64,000 bases of DNA from Triplophysa rosa (Eukaryota; Chordata; Actinopteri; Cypriniformes; Nemacheilidae), in assembly GCF_024868665.1 (NCBI RefSeq), contig NC_079895.1, positions 25,104,597 to 25,168,596 of the forward strand, given 5' to 3'. A model generated the notes under the pieces. The model saw only the letters and a program-made list of their open reading frames with translations, was not told the DNA's origin and ran no database searches. A program made the position numbers and the translations under genes. Of the stretch, positions 1 to 45,342 are shown in pieces; position 1 is the stretch's first letter; each line of letters starts with the position of its first letter.

Positions 1-1
1 T

Positions 2-1240
2 GGCCACAGTCCCAATCAACCTCCACCTACCCTTCCCAAACAATACAGCCTTTCTTCAAAAACTCCACCTGTATCTGCCCCCATCTCTCCAACCCAGTCA
101 ATTGTAAAGCAGATTGTAAACCAGTTTCCCGACACCCTTGATGGATCCAAAGGTCCTTCTCTTCCCGTGGTAAAAGGCAAACCCAAATGGCAGCCAGGTG
201 GGCAGGCTCAAGCCCAGTCACCGGAATTCCCACCACCTCCACCAGAGAGCAGCCTTGATTTTCCTCCACCGCCTCCTCCCAGCCCACCTCCAGCTCCACC
301 AGCTTCCGGCAAGATGGGGTCACCAATCAAGAAATCCCCATCGACGTCATCAAATTCCTCTACCGGTTCAGGATGCAAGAAGCCCCCTCCAACCCCACAG
401 CGTAACTCCAGCGTGAAGGGCCAAGAGTGCCAGGAGTCCAAGAAAGTGGAAGATCTGGTGAGCATGTTCGCCCAAACCAGTCAAGCCCCATCCAACTCTT
501 TCTCAACTCCATCCTCTACAACAGGATCACCTTCCAAGGACTTGGCAGTTCTGCGGGCACCACCAAAACCTGGCAAGATCAACCTGGCTAATCTGCCTTT
601 GGCTCTTCAGGGGAAACCAAGTCAGTATCGCCAGTCCGGCTTAGACTTTCCCTCTCCTCCACCGGAGTGTGAATTCCCCCCTCCTCCTCCAGACTCGGAG
701 CTCCTGCCTCCTCCACCGCTCCCGTCAGAACTGCACGCCGGGGCTCCCAAAGTGGCAGTGGTCAATCCCCAACCTCAACTGTCCTCTAGTACATCCTCAT
801 GGAAACAGAGCTCGTTGAAGAAGACGCTGCCTCCGACTATGCATCGCCGCAGCAGCGGCCCGCCCGAGCCGCTCACCCTTTCTCCACCTCCACAACAGAT
901 GCCCGTGTCCTCTTTTAATTCGCAGATCCCACCAACATCCCCCAAGGCCAACCTGTCTGTTCAACCCAACTTCCTGGAAGATCTCAACAGAACTCTGAAG
1001 AGGAAGTCCATGACTCGACATGGCTCCCTGACCTCCTCCCGAATTTCGGCCAAGTTCGAGCCAGTAGCAACTATGGACGATATGGCCCTCCCGCCCCCTC
1101 CTCCAGAGCTGCTGCTGGGCCAGCAGAAAAAAGGTGGCTATGCGGCCGCCAACATCTCAGGCTATGCAACGTTACGGCGGGGTCCTCCACCAGCTCCACC
1201 CAAACGGGACCAAAACACTAAACTGACGAGCGACTGGTAG
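2..1240 (+). CDS. raph1: Lamellipodin (RAPH1), C-terminal exon, 5' partial
   Basis: This open frame enters from the left edge of the window and ends at a TAG at 1238-1240, giving about 412 residues. It is proline- and serine-rich with no folded domain, as expected for the disordered tail of lamellipodin, the MRL adaptor that brings Ena/VASP and the WAVE complex to the leading edge. Canonical EVH1-binding FPPPP motifs occur three times (around 226-290 and 670-690), with SH3-type PPPxPP runs between them. The last 18 or so residues (GYATLRRGPPPAPPKRDQ followed by NTKL and a terminal DW) closely match the vertebrate RAPH1 C-terminus as I know it, as does the MDDMALPPPPPELL block. The RA and PH domains lie upstream, outside the window. 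The frame has no internal stop or intron. It converges with abi2 downstream. Which teleost paralogue it is (a or b) cannot be settled here. Confidence 0.95.
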   Translation, partial: GHSPNQPPPTLPKQYSLSSKTPPVSAPISPTQSIVKQIVNQFPDTLDGSKGPSLPVVKGKPKWQPGGQAQAQSPEFPPPPPESSLDFPPPPPPSPPPAPPASGKMGSPIKKSPSTSSNSSTGSGCKKPPPTPQRNSSVKGQECQESKKVEDLVSMFAQTSQAPSNSFSTPSSTTGSPSKDLAVLRAPPKPGKINLANLPLALQGKPSQYRQSGLDFPSPPPECEFPPPPPDSELLPPPPLPSELHAGAPKVAVVNPQPQLSSSTSSWKQSSLKKTLPPTMHRRSSGPPEPLTLSPPPQQMPVSSFNSQIPPTSPKANLSVQPNFLEDLNRTLKRKSMTRHGSLTSSRISAKFEPVATMDDMALPPPPPELLLGQQKKGGYAAANISGYATLRRGPPPAPPKRDQNTKLTSDW

Positions 1241-2640
1241 TTGGGACACTTGCCGGGATATGCGACTCTCCTTTTTATCTGTTTATCTTCAGTGGCCGAA
1301 TTGTGTCTGCATTCAAATAATACTCATTTTAACCCCAGATTATAACCACGATATAAAAAAGCCAAACCATCTATAACATAAGCTTCTCTGCGTATTTGTG
1401 CCGCTTTGCTATTAAGTGTAAGCAGATATACAAACCTACGGAAAAAAGTGACTGACGTCCTTGTTCTAGGTACTGCATGGACACTGCTGTGAGGAACGGG
1501 GATGACGTCATATGTATATTAAAATATATATGTGGAACTCTGGGGCGGGAAGGACCTTGTACCTTTTTTATATGAAATTATTTAATACCTGAAATATATT
1601 CTTATTTTAAAGTTTAGTTTTGAAACCCTTGACTGTAAGCGTTTAACGTGAATAGAAAATCAGGGTTGTTGAATCGATGCTCGTGTGCGTGCACGAGTTT
1701 TGCCCGAGCGACCTGGTTGATCCACCCTCGGAGGAAAGCTTGTTGCACGCTAGCATACGTTCTAAATGAAGTATTCTACCAAATTTTCCACATTTAATTT
1801 AAACGGTTTAGAACCTTCCACTAATGTGTCAAGAAAGGAAAAAAACAAGTACCATTGTTATTGATGAATCTGTTATGTTGTGTTGCTGTGGACCCTTATT
1901 TTTCATGAAGATGTCCAAATGTTAGATGAAATGAGCCCATCACCAGTTGAGTGCATCTCTGTGTGTAGCTGGGAAGACTCTGGGATGGGATGTGCTCTGT
2001 CTGTTTATGTTGGTTACATTGCTATCTATCTGTACATACAGCTGCAGTTCCTGACTTTATCGATGTGCGTTAGCTCTGCATGGGTGAAACTCAAATTAGA
2101 AAGCGAATATTTCCATATTTTGACACGACTCTTGATATGCTCCAATGACCTCTGTACGCTGAGTGCTGTATCGAAGCGCGTCATATCCGGACCATCTATT
2201 CCTCAAGTCAGGGCAATGCCAAAAATGTACGTTATTCTTGCATGCATGCTTTCATAATACGGTTGCCTAAGGTTCCGCACATTTTAGGGTTCCAGGATCG
2301 TAGCCACACAACAAAAGGTGTCATGTCAAGTTACTTGACTTACAATGCAAAAAATTCACTGTGTGCCTACTGTCATTGTTGTCCGTGTATCGAAAATGAA
2401 TGCGTAGTTTGATTAAACATTTGCCTGTTGGTTTTGCATCTCTAAAAATCCTTTCGTTTTGAAGGACCGAGCGAAGGGCAGACAGAACCGTGTTAAAGGC
2501 CGGAGAACAGAGCTAATGCTGCTGCTTAAAGTCAGGAACCTTTTAGTTAATTAAATGGCAAAGTAAATATCTGTTACATTTAAACTGAACAATATAAATG
2601 TATAAATCACACAGAATGTTGTCCACGTTCTTGTTCTTTT
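1241..2640 (+). other. raph1: Probable raph1 3' untranslated region
   Basis: This is non-coding, AT-leaning sequence directly after the raph1 stop. I see no AATAAA here. An ATTAAA at 2550-2555 and a TATAAA-like variant near 2609, followed by a T/GT-rich stretch, are the best poly(A) candidates. The 3' boundary is therefore a guess. The 125-codon frame at 1880-2257 has no coding character and is treated as part of the UTR. Confidence 0.4.
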
Positions 2641-2679
2641 TATGTTGTGTATATGAAGCAGTTGCCCTGACTTTTTTTC

Positions 2680-2886
2680 CCAATGAGTGACATTTTAGCC
2701 CAGTATCACTTCAAATGTTTCCACTTTCATTACTGAAATGAGTTAAAATGTCACCGTAATACATTTATTTTATTACTATCACAATGTGTGCACTTTGTTT
2801 TTGCATTACAGTAATGAAAGTGCAAACATTTTGTGTGGTGTTATGTGACAATGTAAAGTGTTTTGGCTAAATAGCTCATTTTAATA
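2680..2886. repeat. Imperfect palindromic MITE-like element
   Basis: The two arms are inverted copies. CCACTTTCATTACTG near 2721 is answered by CAGTAATGAAAGTG near 2811, and the outer ends (AATGAG..TTTAGCC and GGCTAAA..CTCATT) also pair. The centre is AT-rich. No coding capacity is seen, and no target duplication could be assigned. Confidence 0.5.
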
Positions 2887-4465
2887 TGAGGGTGACCCCC
2901 AAGGTAATGTGCTATGTACATACGAATGGGATCACATGAAGGTTGTGTGTTTGCTTTCATTTTATTCCTTTGAACCACATCAATCAGGAGCGGCTAAACG
3001 TCTGCGCAGCATGTCTTGCAGAGAGGAACAACAGATGATGATTTGCCCCATTGGACCCAATGATCAGCATCAACTGATCCAACAAGATCTTTGGTTGAGC
3101 TGCCAACACAAGCCTGGAACACATTCTCATCATCTTGAGACAAAAACGTGAGAAACATTTCTCACACATGTAAGTGGTATTCTAGAGCAAGATTCTGCCA
3201 TCATTTACTAATCCTTGTCATTCTTAACTGTGTGACATTTCCTAAAATACCTGTTCCACGGACAAAACATACATGTACACGTTTTGAATGACACGAGGGT
3301 GACTATATGACAGAAACGTTATTTTTGGGAGAACTGTTACATTTAATGATTACTCAAATATGTGCATCTACAACAACAGGTATTCTCGACCCTGTCCTGC
3401 AGCGCCCCCTGTTGCTCGCTTATCTGACACACTTCAGGTCAGTTCCGGTCATGTGATCTCCGCTCGCGATGAATCAGATGTTCGACACCGTGGCAGTGGA
3501 GGACTGCGCGGATAATCACTGTCTTTCGGTTGCTGCTTAAATATCTCAACAGCATTTCTGTTTTATTGTAGACCAAAGTAAAACGATTAAAGCATTGTGG
3601 CATGTGTAGTAGACAATAGAAATTAAAACGTTTAGGCCGTATTTCCTGTAAAAACGGCGTGTTGCGATTTTAGAGCCAACGTGGCGTGGAATATATCAAT
3701 ATATAAACTTAAAATAAATTTCGATATAAAAGCGATCACACCATTTCAGAAGACTCGGATTTTAGTGCACAATCCTACAAAAAAGGTTGGTTACCGCAGT
3801 AAAACCTAAAGGAGGTTTTGCCAAGGCCAATAGTAATCAATACACAAGAACATGGTTACTACACGTTTACTATAATAAAAAAACAATATTACCTGTTACA
3901 TAATTGGGATCAACATGAAGGCACGTAAATAATTCGTTATTTAACAAAATAATCCAGTTTTTGTTTTGGGTTTTGTGGAGACACATTCTGTACATAACCA
4001 CTAGATGGCGGTATTGTCCTATTAGACGGATACAGCTACTCGGATTGACTGCGTGTTTAGTAGAATTTAGACGAGCACAATCAATATTTGAGTTTATAAA
4101 AAAGTCTTGTTCATGTTAGCTAATGCGTTAACTAATTGTTAACAAATACAACCTTATTGTAAAGTGTTAGTACCGGTAAATATTCATCATAACTTTGAAG
4201 TTCTGTAGGCCTACACTCCATCATTAAGCAGTAATGGGATTACAGTTATATTCAAATTGAATAAATATGAATGTCATGGTCATATGTTGTATATTATTTG
4301 TTAATGACTTGTAAACGTTATTTATAGTTAGCAGGAGAACGTATGTTGTAGGTTATGAGATTCTTAGTATAAGTATAAATCACTGTAATCTGTGTGTAGA
4401 TTAGCCTCACTTTAATACTATGCTTAAAAAATTAAGATTGCCTAACACACTGCAGTTTTGTTGAA

Positions 4466-4720
4466 GTATAGTTCACCCAAAAACAGTTTCATGATTGTCT
4501 CATGTCATTCCAAAGCTGTATGACTTTCTTCTGCAGAACACAAAAGATATTTGGAAGACCGTTGGTTGCCAAACTGACATTGGCCCCCGTGACTTCCATT
4601 GCATGGACACAATAATCACAGACATTCTGTTCCAGAGATGAATCATACATATTTTGAATGACAGGAGGGTAAAACGTTTTATTTGAAAATGTGTATATCG
4701 CCCTCATCGTAAATGACTAT
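4466..4720. repeat. GGGATAGTTCACCC palindromic MITE, decayed copy
   Basis: The left arm is recognisable from its order of motifs: TATAGTTCACCC, then a CATGTCATTCCAAA block, then CTTCTGCAGAACACAAAAGA. The right arm (GACAGGAGGGTAAA onward) is degraded. It belongs to the same family as the intact copy at 11734-12039. Confidence 0.6.
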
Positions 4721-6261
4721 TCCTGGTCTTAAATACTCCCTCTTCAGTCTAGGAAATTGAATGTTTAAGAATATAATGTGTGAAACCTGCATGTTGCATA
4801 AATACTCTACAGATTGTTTTATTGGTTGCATTAAGTATTATGTCTTCCCCTATGTGTCCCTGTAGAATAAGTGCTCTTCACCTCGCTCTGTAATAACAGC
4901 CTGTGGGCAGCTGAGTGTGCAAACCTCCAGCAATCTTATGCATGTCTCGAGCCATCTGGACCCTTGTTCTCTGCCAAGTTATGTAAGTCTGAAAAAGAAC
5001 ATGGGCGTGCGTCCCAAACCCTGTAACTGCACTGTAACACACCATCTGAGGAAGAAACGTTTACTATATTTTCCACCGAACATGCATTAGTCTAGAACAC
5101 AGGGTGGATAAAGCTCAAAGCTTCAGTGCAGGGAAGTGTAATCGGATGCAAACATGTAAATATGTTTAGTGCTAGAAAGGAAAACACATCCACAACATCA
5201 CCCTCACATAGATTTATTGGCATGTCTGTTGTTCATACAAGAATATAGTGTTAATGGGCTTCGATTGATCCCTAACCATTTGCTCTTTTACAAAAATCAT
5301 TTAAAAACAGAAATGTTGGCAATAATGTGCTTTCAGTGATAGGTAAGAGCAAAACTAAACCCTTCTGAACATCACATTTTGCCTTTATTATTGCAGCGGA
5401 TACTTTTCTCTTGTTGTTTCCCTGTGAGTATATTTAAGGTAAAGGTATAGTAGTTTACCCAAAACATGAAGATTACCTCATGAAAGTATTCACACTTTTG
5501 TTATCCTACATGTGTAAGAGTTCCCTTATGACTTCTTTAGCTAAACACAATGTGTTATTATTACATAATGCTGCCTTCATGTGCTATTGTAAATGTACTA
5601 CTTCCCACGTCTGTGTATAAAACATACAGTATGCATCAAATGGTTATTTATAAAACATTAAATATGACATGAGCTGTCATTCGTATCAAATTTTAGACTA
5701 GTAAATATGAGTTTAAATATTCTGATAGCAAATGATGGCTGCATAATATCCCGGTTGTGTAATGCCTTTGAAAAAGCATATATTTACCCTTAAACTAATC
5801 CATACAATTCTGGGGGTTAATATTGTCTTTTGACGCTAAACAATGTCTGTGAAAGAAAGCTATTATAATTTTGAGCTTGTTTAGCAATCGATGTCATTTT
5901 TCAATGTAAAAACTTAGAACAGAGATTCAGTCTCGTGGCTGATCGACATACGTTTCATCATGACACATGCAATGATATAAAATTATCGACATGAAGTGCT
6001 GCCATTTTAACATGATGTAATTATTACTAAAGAAAAAGCTCAGAATATGTTTATAATTCTTTGGAGTTTTTTTATATTGAATATTCAATGGCAGTACAAA
6101 GTTGGAATAGCCAGAAAAAGATTTAATAACTTCAGCTAAAGAAGTCATATACACCTAGGATGACATGGAGAATGAGCCTAATTTACATATTTTAGTGACT
6201 TATTCACAGATCACAGTAATGGGAACAAAACGGCAGCACTACAGCAGCAGTATTCAGGGTG

Positions 6262-6500
6262 TTAAAGGGATGGTGAACCGAAAATTCTATCATTTATTCA
6301 TCCTCTTGTCAGTTTAAACCTGTATGTCTTCCTTCTGCAGAACACAAAAGATCATTTAAAGAATGTTGTAACCCAACAATGGCGGTTCCCATTGACTTCC
6401 ATTGCAAGTCAATGGGTACTGCTGTTGTTCGGTTAACATCATTCTTCAAAATATCTTTGGTGTTCTGAAAAATAGACAGGACAAGAGGTGAATAATGAAA
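6262..6500. repeat. GGGATAGTTCACCC palindromic MITE, decayed copy
   Basis: The left arm starts at TTAAAGGGATGGTGAACC. The CTTCTGCAGAACACAAAAGA block and the mirrored CATTGACTTCCATTG centre are present. The right terminus is lost after GAGGTGAATAATG. Confidence 0.6.
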
Positions 6501-6795
6501 TCTTTAAATCTTTCTGTTTATTTGTAGTTATTCAGTAAGATTTTTTTAAATATTAGATGAATAGATTTCTATTCGTTTGTTAGATACACATTGTTAATAA
6601 TTATTTTCCCTGATTGTAAAACTCTGTAAAGTAAAACTTTATTGTAAATAATAAATAAATTGTAAATAAGATTTAAGTGTTTTTTTTATTAAGCATGCAG
6701 TTTATGGAGCACTACATACAAATTCATTTAACCAAAATTGGCCATGTGTGTTAGTGTCACAACACATTAAAAAGTAATGCTTAAAGTTATCAGGT

Positions 6796-6866
6796 ATCCC
6801 AGATAGCAAAGATAATTAAATTGGTTATTTATACATTAAATAATTTATCTTTGCTCTCCGGGATGT
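6796..6866. repeat. Short hairpin (inverted repeat)
   Basis: CCCAGATAGCAAAGATAA on the left is answered by TTATCTTTGCTCTCCGGG on the right, enclosing an AT-rich loop of about 35 bases. It is probably a solo terminal hairpin of a DNA transposon. The family was not identified. Confidence 0.45.
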
Positions 6867-7059
6867 CATTTAACACGAAACAGAAATAGTGAGCACCATT
6901 AATGGTTCTAACTATTCCACCACACCAACCAAAGCAAAGTCTTTTAATGAGATAATGAGACTAGTATTAAAATTAAACATTACAAAGATTAAAAATTCAC
7001 ATTAAATAAGTAGAAAGCTGCATTTCTGTATTCCCTCCTCCATTCAGCTCCATGTTCCC

Positions 7060-7388
7060 CTTGAAATGAAATGTCTTTATTCTCCAACTGACTTTCAAAG
7101 AGTCCATTTCACAGAATTCAGTCAGCCGCTGCGCTGACATCACCTTGTGCAATGGGAAAACAATGGTAACAACAACTTCAATTCTAGCTTACGTCAAAGT
7201 CATCCTTCATGTAAACAGTAAACTTGTTAGCTTTCAATGTTAATATATATATATATATCTTGGATAAATGTGTTTAACTCCACGGTGCAAAAGTCTGGAT
7301 TTTAGCCATGTTCGAGCTCAGCTTGTTATTGGCACGTGTGCTCTATAAAGAAAAACGCTTCGAGAGGGATGAAGGACAGAGGACACGT
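7060..7388 (-). other. abi2: abi2 3' untranslated region with candidate poly(A) signal
   Basis: On the minus strand an AATAAA lies at 7076-7081, about 310 bases after the abi2 stop, so a cleavage site near 7060 is plausible. A short (TA)n tract sits at about 7244-7258. More distal AATAAA signals (near 6640) are also possible. The extent is inferred from motifs only. Confidence 0.4.
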
Positions 7389-38742
<31,354 letters not shown>

Positions 38743-39973
38743 TTACGAAGCCTACTATGGAGGAGAGGGTTTCTCGTAATAACACAAATTAATATAATAT
38801 AATATAATAATTCGTTTTTTGTTTTATACAAACTATAATTCTATTTTTACTAAACTGTACTATCACAAGTTATAAATATCAGAATAGTTATAAACTCTTT
38901 GGTAATGATCAGTTTCATTCTTTTGGTAATTGCGCCCCCTGTGTTGTTACAACGCCACTGTTACCAACAAGATCGCTTTTTGTCTTTTCTGGATACGCTG
39001 TAGTTTAAAAAGCAGGTAATTCAGCGTTTATTACTTACACTTAACCTTGATATTCGTATCATTTGTCAGCTCATAATATACAGTAAAGACAGATTAATTA
39101 GTATAAAATTAGTATATCAAAAGCTTTCAGTAATAAATCTTGTGCTTGTATATTTATTACCCATTTAATTTGAAGAGTTTTTATGTCCATACTAATACTA
39201 CTTGTAAAAACATTTAAATATATAATTATTATAATTATAGATATAATCTGGGAGATAAATGAAGAGACAAATTATTTTCAGTTTTTCTTAATCTAGGACT
39301 CTGTTTTTAGGTATGTGTTTCCTTAAAATGATTCAATCTGTGAACTAGAGACAAAAAAAATCAAATTTCAATTGAAAATTATTTTTTTATTTTTAAAATT
39401 GGTGCAATAGTTCATATTCATGTTCAACAGTATTGAACAAAATACTAAAGTTTTTACATTTATTTTCGGATCATAATAGGATAATTGCTAGATGAATTGT
39501 AGTAGAAAATCACTTAAATTTATTAAAATCATCATATTATTTGAAGATATGTGAATATATTTGTATGTAAATATGACTATTCCATATCATCCGTTAAATG
39601 TTGTCACCATCTTTACATTTATTGCCCAGAATTAAATAAAATAAATCAATGCATTACGCATCAATACATTTAAAAGCGTTTTTGGTTTCAAACCCAAAGT
39701 GTACAGAGGTAGAACAACAAGATTAAAAGGTAATGCAGTCCATGATGATGTAGCCAAAGTATCACACCAAATCAAAACTGAAGTAAATTTCTATCAACCA
39801 ATCTATATTATTTTTGATAAGATGACGCTTGACATACTTGAACAGTGGACTGAGTAACTGTTTGAGAAACTAAAATATTTTTATTTGTTTTCCATCATAA
39901 CGTTTCTTTGTTTGACACTGCCAGAAAACAAGTAACATAGTCAATTTGAATTCACTTTATTAATAGTGTAGCA

Positions 39974-40403
39974 CAGGGATCGGCAACAGGCGGCCCAAAA
40001 CTGGCCCGCCAGCAATAATATCTGGCCCGCGCCAGCAGAGCATGTGAGCGAAGCGAGAGCGTAGCGGGGAGCGTTAATAATTATGTTCACGGAAAAAAAG
40101 TAACGAAAATCAAATATACTTTATCAGTTATTAAACAGTTACTCTTTAGGCACTAAAAATATTGGCTGTAATTTCACAGAATGTCGTACCCACCAGCGCT
40201 ATTACGTCAAATACGTTACATTACATTAAATAATTATATGACTATTATGTATTTATATATAATATATAATTATATAATAACTATATTTTTAAAAGTAGGC
40301 TATTCTTTTTCATCAATGACTTTCTTAAATTATCCTTTGACTATGTCATCTAGTGGCGAATTTGTTTTTTTGGCCCGAAACCAAATTTACTTGCAGACCC
40401 CTG
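39974..40403. mobile_element. hAT element (CAGGGATCGGCAAC ends), copy A
   Basis: The ends are CAGGGATCGGCAACAGGCGG and TTGCAGACCCCTG. The flanking octamers GTGTAGCA and GTGTAGGA match at seven of eight positions. The body has GGCCCG-rich ends and an AT-rich centre, typical of the fish CAGGGGTCGGCAA hAT family. It is duplicated at 45343-45772. Confidence 0.75.
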
Positions 40404-40659
40404 GTGTAGGATGACTGTCATGGAGTAACTGCAAGTCTGACAGGATGACTGTCCCGTCTGATCTCACTTGAATTCGTAAATACATGAGTTGGCTTATTTG
40501 TATGAATTTGTGTGATGTGAACTGAAGGCCCACCCCTAAACTTAACAGTCAACGTCACAAAAGCAAATCATACTAAAACATAAGAATGATATTGTTTAAA
40601 TAAATACAAATTAGCCAACTCGTAAAATAGTAACGCATTGCAGTGAGATTATGTTGGAC

Positions 40660-40800
40660 TGTCGTAAAATAACTGCGAGTCTATCTTGACTATCGCTGGA
40701 TAACTGCAGCTCTGATTGATTTAATGTCAATGGATAACTGCAGCTCTGACTGAATGACTATCGCTGGATAACTGCAGCTCTGACTGACTGTCGCTGACAG
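40660..40800. repeat. Minisatellite, copy A
   Basis: Degenerate units of about 30 bases built on GGATAACTGCAGCTCTGA are repeated about four times, with relatives back to 40420. An identical array is at 46029-46169. Confidence 0.75.
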
Positions 40801-40948
40801 TTTTCTTTGCTGTCTAATCATTCCTTTCTGCTGCTCCTGCGCTGTCTGCTGAGTGCTGACCCTACATAAACAACAACATTTGAACTTCTACATATACATT
40901 TGGTCTAAACAATACAATTTAAGACATGGCACTTTGGGATACTTTTGT

Positions 40949-41272
40949 CTACTTACAAAAATAAACAATATTTAACATATACATAACAATGTATATTACA
41001 CAAGTCCTTTGCATCAATAGTAACTGTCCAGTGAATAAAGCACCTGTTGACCGTAGCCAGGGATGCCCCTCAATGTCCTCCAGGCTGGGACGATTGTCTG
41101 CGTTTGCTTTTAGGCACCATCTAATGAAGCTGCGACATTCTGTTTCATACAACATACAACAACCTGTCTTCAATAATGCAAAATAACAAATGACTCCCAG
41201 GTTTAGGCGTGATATTGGTCTCTTCATGGACAGTTTAAAGTTAGCCCTGTCTTGCCTATAGAAAGATCTCTG
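40949..41272 (-). pseudogene. Truncated 3' end of the pim-like kinase (duplicate)
   Basis: This is an exact repeat of the last coding exon (40949-41139) of the pim-like gene, including its stop, then its final intron and the last 17 bases of the preceding exon (41256-41272). There the duplication breakpoint cuts it off and hAT sequence follows. It has no promoter or catalytic region and so cannot make a kinase. It may be an assembly duplicate and not a genomic pseudogene. Confidence 0.85.
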
Positions 41273-43865
41273 CATTGAATGAATCCCACTACTCGAGCAA
41301 GACATTATTGCAGCGTTATGTATGTGCGCAGGTGCTGAGCCAATAGCGTTCGAATGTACGCAGTAACGGAGCCCTTTCATTGGTTGAATGTACTGAATGA
41401 ACACTCCCTTTACTTAACGAGTCAATTGAGTCAAAATGAGACTGAATGAACTGGTACATGTTGTTTATGGCCTAATATCCTCTGTGTTGCAAATTTAATT
41501 GAATTTTAACTGGTTAAAGGTTAACTTTTGTTAATAAACTGTATTTAAAATAGATTCTTTTAATACAGTTTTTAATTAAATATGTATCGAAATAAATATC
41601 GTTATCGATCAATATAGAAAAAAACTATAGAGTTTACTTTTTTGCCATATCGCCCAGCCCTAATCGCACACGCTTAAAGTGGCCGTCACACGGACAGTTT
41701 CTGCATATCTCATGTTAATCTTGAGTACTTGAATAGTATCGTACCCTTCAAATATCCATTATACCATGGTCTTTTTGAATACTCGATTCTGATTGGCTGG
41801 AAGGTGTGCATTAAAACCCTTTAACGCACAGGTAGCTCCAGTAAATTTGATTACATTTGAAATTTAACTGACAAAATCACTGTAATTTTCACCTGTTTGA
41901 TCTAAAATTAAAACTAGAAACTAAACTAAAGAACAAAAGTGCAAAGGAAAAATGTGTGTCATATTGTCTCCATGGCTGCCTTTAAAACAAACGTTTAAGA
42001 AGGGTGATCCAAGCTTCCAAAATTCCATTAGGATTGTGAGCACACCACCGAGTCATCTCACATCATCCAAACATGCTTCCAATTACAAGTGAAACTCCTT
42101 AACACAAGATAATCGAAACAAGCTGGAATAATCTGGAACCGACACAGAAAACTCCAGAACACACATTTAAAATGCATACAGCCTCTCTAAGCTCCAAATT
42201 TATGTTCACACAGATAGGGCAACATTGTTCAGATTAATATCAACATGGAAACTCATTTAAACAAGCCTGATCTAATCATCTTAAATCTAAATCAATCTAA
42301 ATGATGAAGTTGAATTTAGTGTGGTATTTATTTGTTCCATTTGTTTCGAGTCAGGTACATCACTACAGGCCATGTAGAGCACGTCAAATGTTTCCTTTGA
42401 CATAACAGATTGATCGTCTGCGCAATGTTGCATGAAGTCAAACACACCCGATATTATCGGATATCGCAATGATTTTAAAGTCGATTATCGATCGTTTTTT
42501 TAAAACACATCACCCAGCCCTAATGGTCACCTTATTTTCTGAGGTGAATGTTTTCAAATAAAAGCAGTAGTCACCTTTTGTTTCAGTCTTAGGGAATTTT
42601 ATATTAATATTTAGATATGGTATATCGGCCAATATATCGGTTATTATCGGCTACCAATGTTAAAGGATTATCGTTATCGGCCAAAATTTACATATCGGTG
42701 CATCCCTAGTTGACACAGGGGGCCTATCCACAAAGTCCTGGCTGTCCAACACAGTGCATGTTTAACAAAAGCTCTACAGACCACTAATGTTACTTGAGGA
42801 GTGTACAGTAAGGTAGGCAAAAAGCTGTTGCTAATGTGCTGCTCAAGCTAATGTAGAAACTAAAGTAAAATAATGAAAAATAACTGCAGGTCTGCCTAAA
42901 CACTCTTCAGATGGTTCATTCACGCCTCTGCTTTAAAAGCCACTGTCTACTCTAAATATTTAAAGCTGGCATGCATCAGTACTGAGAATCACAAAATGGC
43001 TTTTGGGCTATTGAGTGTAAAAGGCAAACAGCCTCAGGGACGAGCTCAGCTCAGCAGTCTCCAGATGAATGCTAGAAGCCATTTAAGTTCGTCACTACGG
43101 AACATTGCAATACAAGAAACATCACATAATGTAAAAGCATCTGGGGGAGATCTCTCAGCCTACCTACATGCAAGCAGGAATTACATTATTTTCAAGCCTC
43201 GCCGAGCACGACAGCAAACCAATAAGAACATAAACTAGTCAAGCCGAAGCAAATAAACAAATATTTCAAACTTTTATTGAAGATATAATCATGATCTAAT
43301 ATTGACACTCGTCAACAGTCAAATACCAGTAAAACAGACGTGAAACTGCCAATGAATAAGTACCATAGAATTACTCGCCAAACAATTAAACACGGTTTTA
43401 TTATAGTAAACTGTGGTAACTTAAAATCTCTTTAAGACACCTTTCATCAGAAAAACTTGCAATGAGCATCTAGCAGAACGTTTTATTTCTCAAATTGGTA
43501 TGATCACAAGCAACACATCGTTGTATTGTCAGCACGATGTAGTCTCGCTGAGGGAAAGAACAGGCAAACTTTACCAGCGCGTTATTAAATGTCGTGTAAT
43601 TACCGTCAACGTGCAGCGATTCACTGCAAATCTGTGCGCATCAAACATGCATGCAAAACAAATATCGCTTTGCTGTACAATCTTGTCTAAGATAAAATAA
43701 ACTTTTATACGTCAATAAGATTATATGTGGTAACTCAGTTGCATGCATAAATTACATACATGTAGTAAGTTAGTTTTTGCTGAGCTTCAACAGATGACCA
43801 ACAGACACCACACACACACTTTAACACGCGTAAACTCGAAAACACCGTTTGTGCGTGTTGCTTCA

Positions 43866-44111
<246 letters not shown>

Positions 44112-45342
44112 TTACGAAGCCTACTATGGAGGAGAGGGTTTCTCGTAATAACACAAATTAATATAATATAATATAATAATTCGTTTTTTGTTTTATACAA
44201 ACTATAATTCTATTTTTACTAAACTGTACTATCACAAGTTATAAATATCAGAATAGTTATAAACTCTTTGGTAATGATCAGTTTCATTCTTTTGGTAATT
44301 GCGCCCCCTGTGTTGTTACAACGCCACTGTTACCAACAAGATCGCTTTTTGTCTTTTCTGGATACGCTGTAGTTTAAAAAGCAGGTAATTCAGCGTTTAT
44401 TACTTACACTTAACCTTGATATTCGTATCATTTGTCAGCTCATAATATACAGTAAAGACAGATTAATTAGTATAAAATTAGTATATCAAAAGCTTTCAGT
44501 AATAAATCTTGTGCTTGTATATTTATTACCCATTTAATTTGAAGAGTTTTTATGTCCATGCTAATACTACTTGTAAAAACATTTAAATATATAATTATTA
44601 TAATTATAGATATAATCTGGGAGATAAATGAAGAGACAAATTATTTTCAGTTTTTCTTAATCTAGGACTCTGTTTTTAGGTATGTGTTTCCTTAAAATGA
44701 TTCAATCTGTGAACTAGAGACAAAAAAAATCAAATTTCAATTGAAAATTATTTTTTTATTTTTAAAATTGGTGCAATAGTTCATATTCATGTTCAACAGT
44801 ATTGAACAAAATACTAAAGTTTTTACATTTATTTTCGGATCATAATAGGATAATTGCTAGATGAATTGTAGTAGAAAATCACTTAAATTTATTAAAATCA
44901 TCATATTATTTGAAGATATGTGAATATATTTGTATGTAAATATGACTATTCCATATCATCCGTTAAATGTTGTCACCATCTTTACATTTATTGCCCAGAA
45001 TTAAATAAAATAAATCAATGCATTACGCATCAATACATTTAAAAGCGTTTTTGGTTTCAAACCCAAAGTGTACAGAGGTAGAACAACAAGATTAAAAGGT
45101 AATGCAGTCCATGATGATGTAGCCAAAGTATCACACCAAATCAAAACTGAAGTAAATTTCTATCAACCAATCTATATTATTTTTGATAAGATGACGCTTG
45201 ACATACTTGAACAGTGGACTGAGTAACTGTTTGAGAAACTAAAATATTTTTATTTGTTTTCCATCATAACGTTTCTTTGTTTGACACTGCCAGAAAACAA
45301 GTAACATAGTCAATTTGAATTCACTTTATTAATAGTGTAGCA

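Larger units (their letters stand above)
2887..7059. other. Intergenic, between raph1 and abi2
   Basis: No exon is recognisable on either strand. The region holds two decayed copies of the GGGATAGTTCACCC repeat (4466-4720 and 6262-6500), a hairpin at 6796-6866 and otherwise AT-rich unique-looking sequence. The short frames here (for example 2909-3151 and 4489-4707) have no recognisable protein features. Confidence 0.5.

Noticed and set aside
1880..2257. 125-codon plus-strand frame after raph1
   Set aside because: It lies in the expected 3' UTR, has no domain or recognisable motif and no splice-linked partner.
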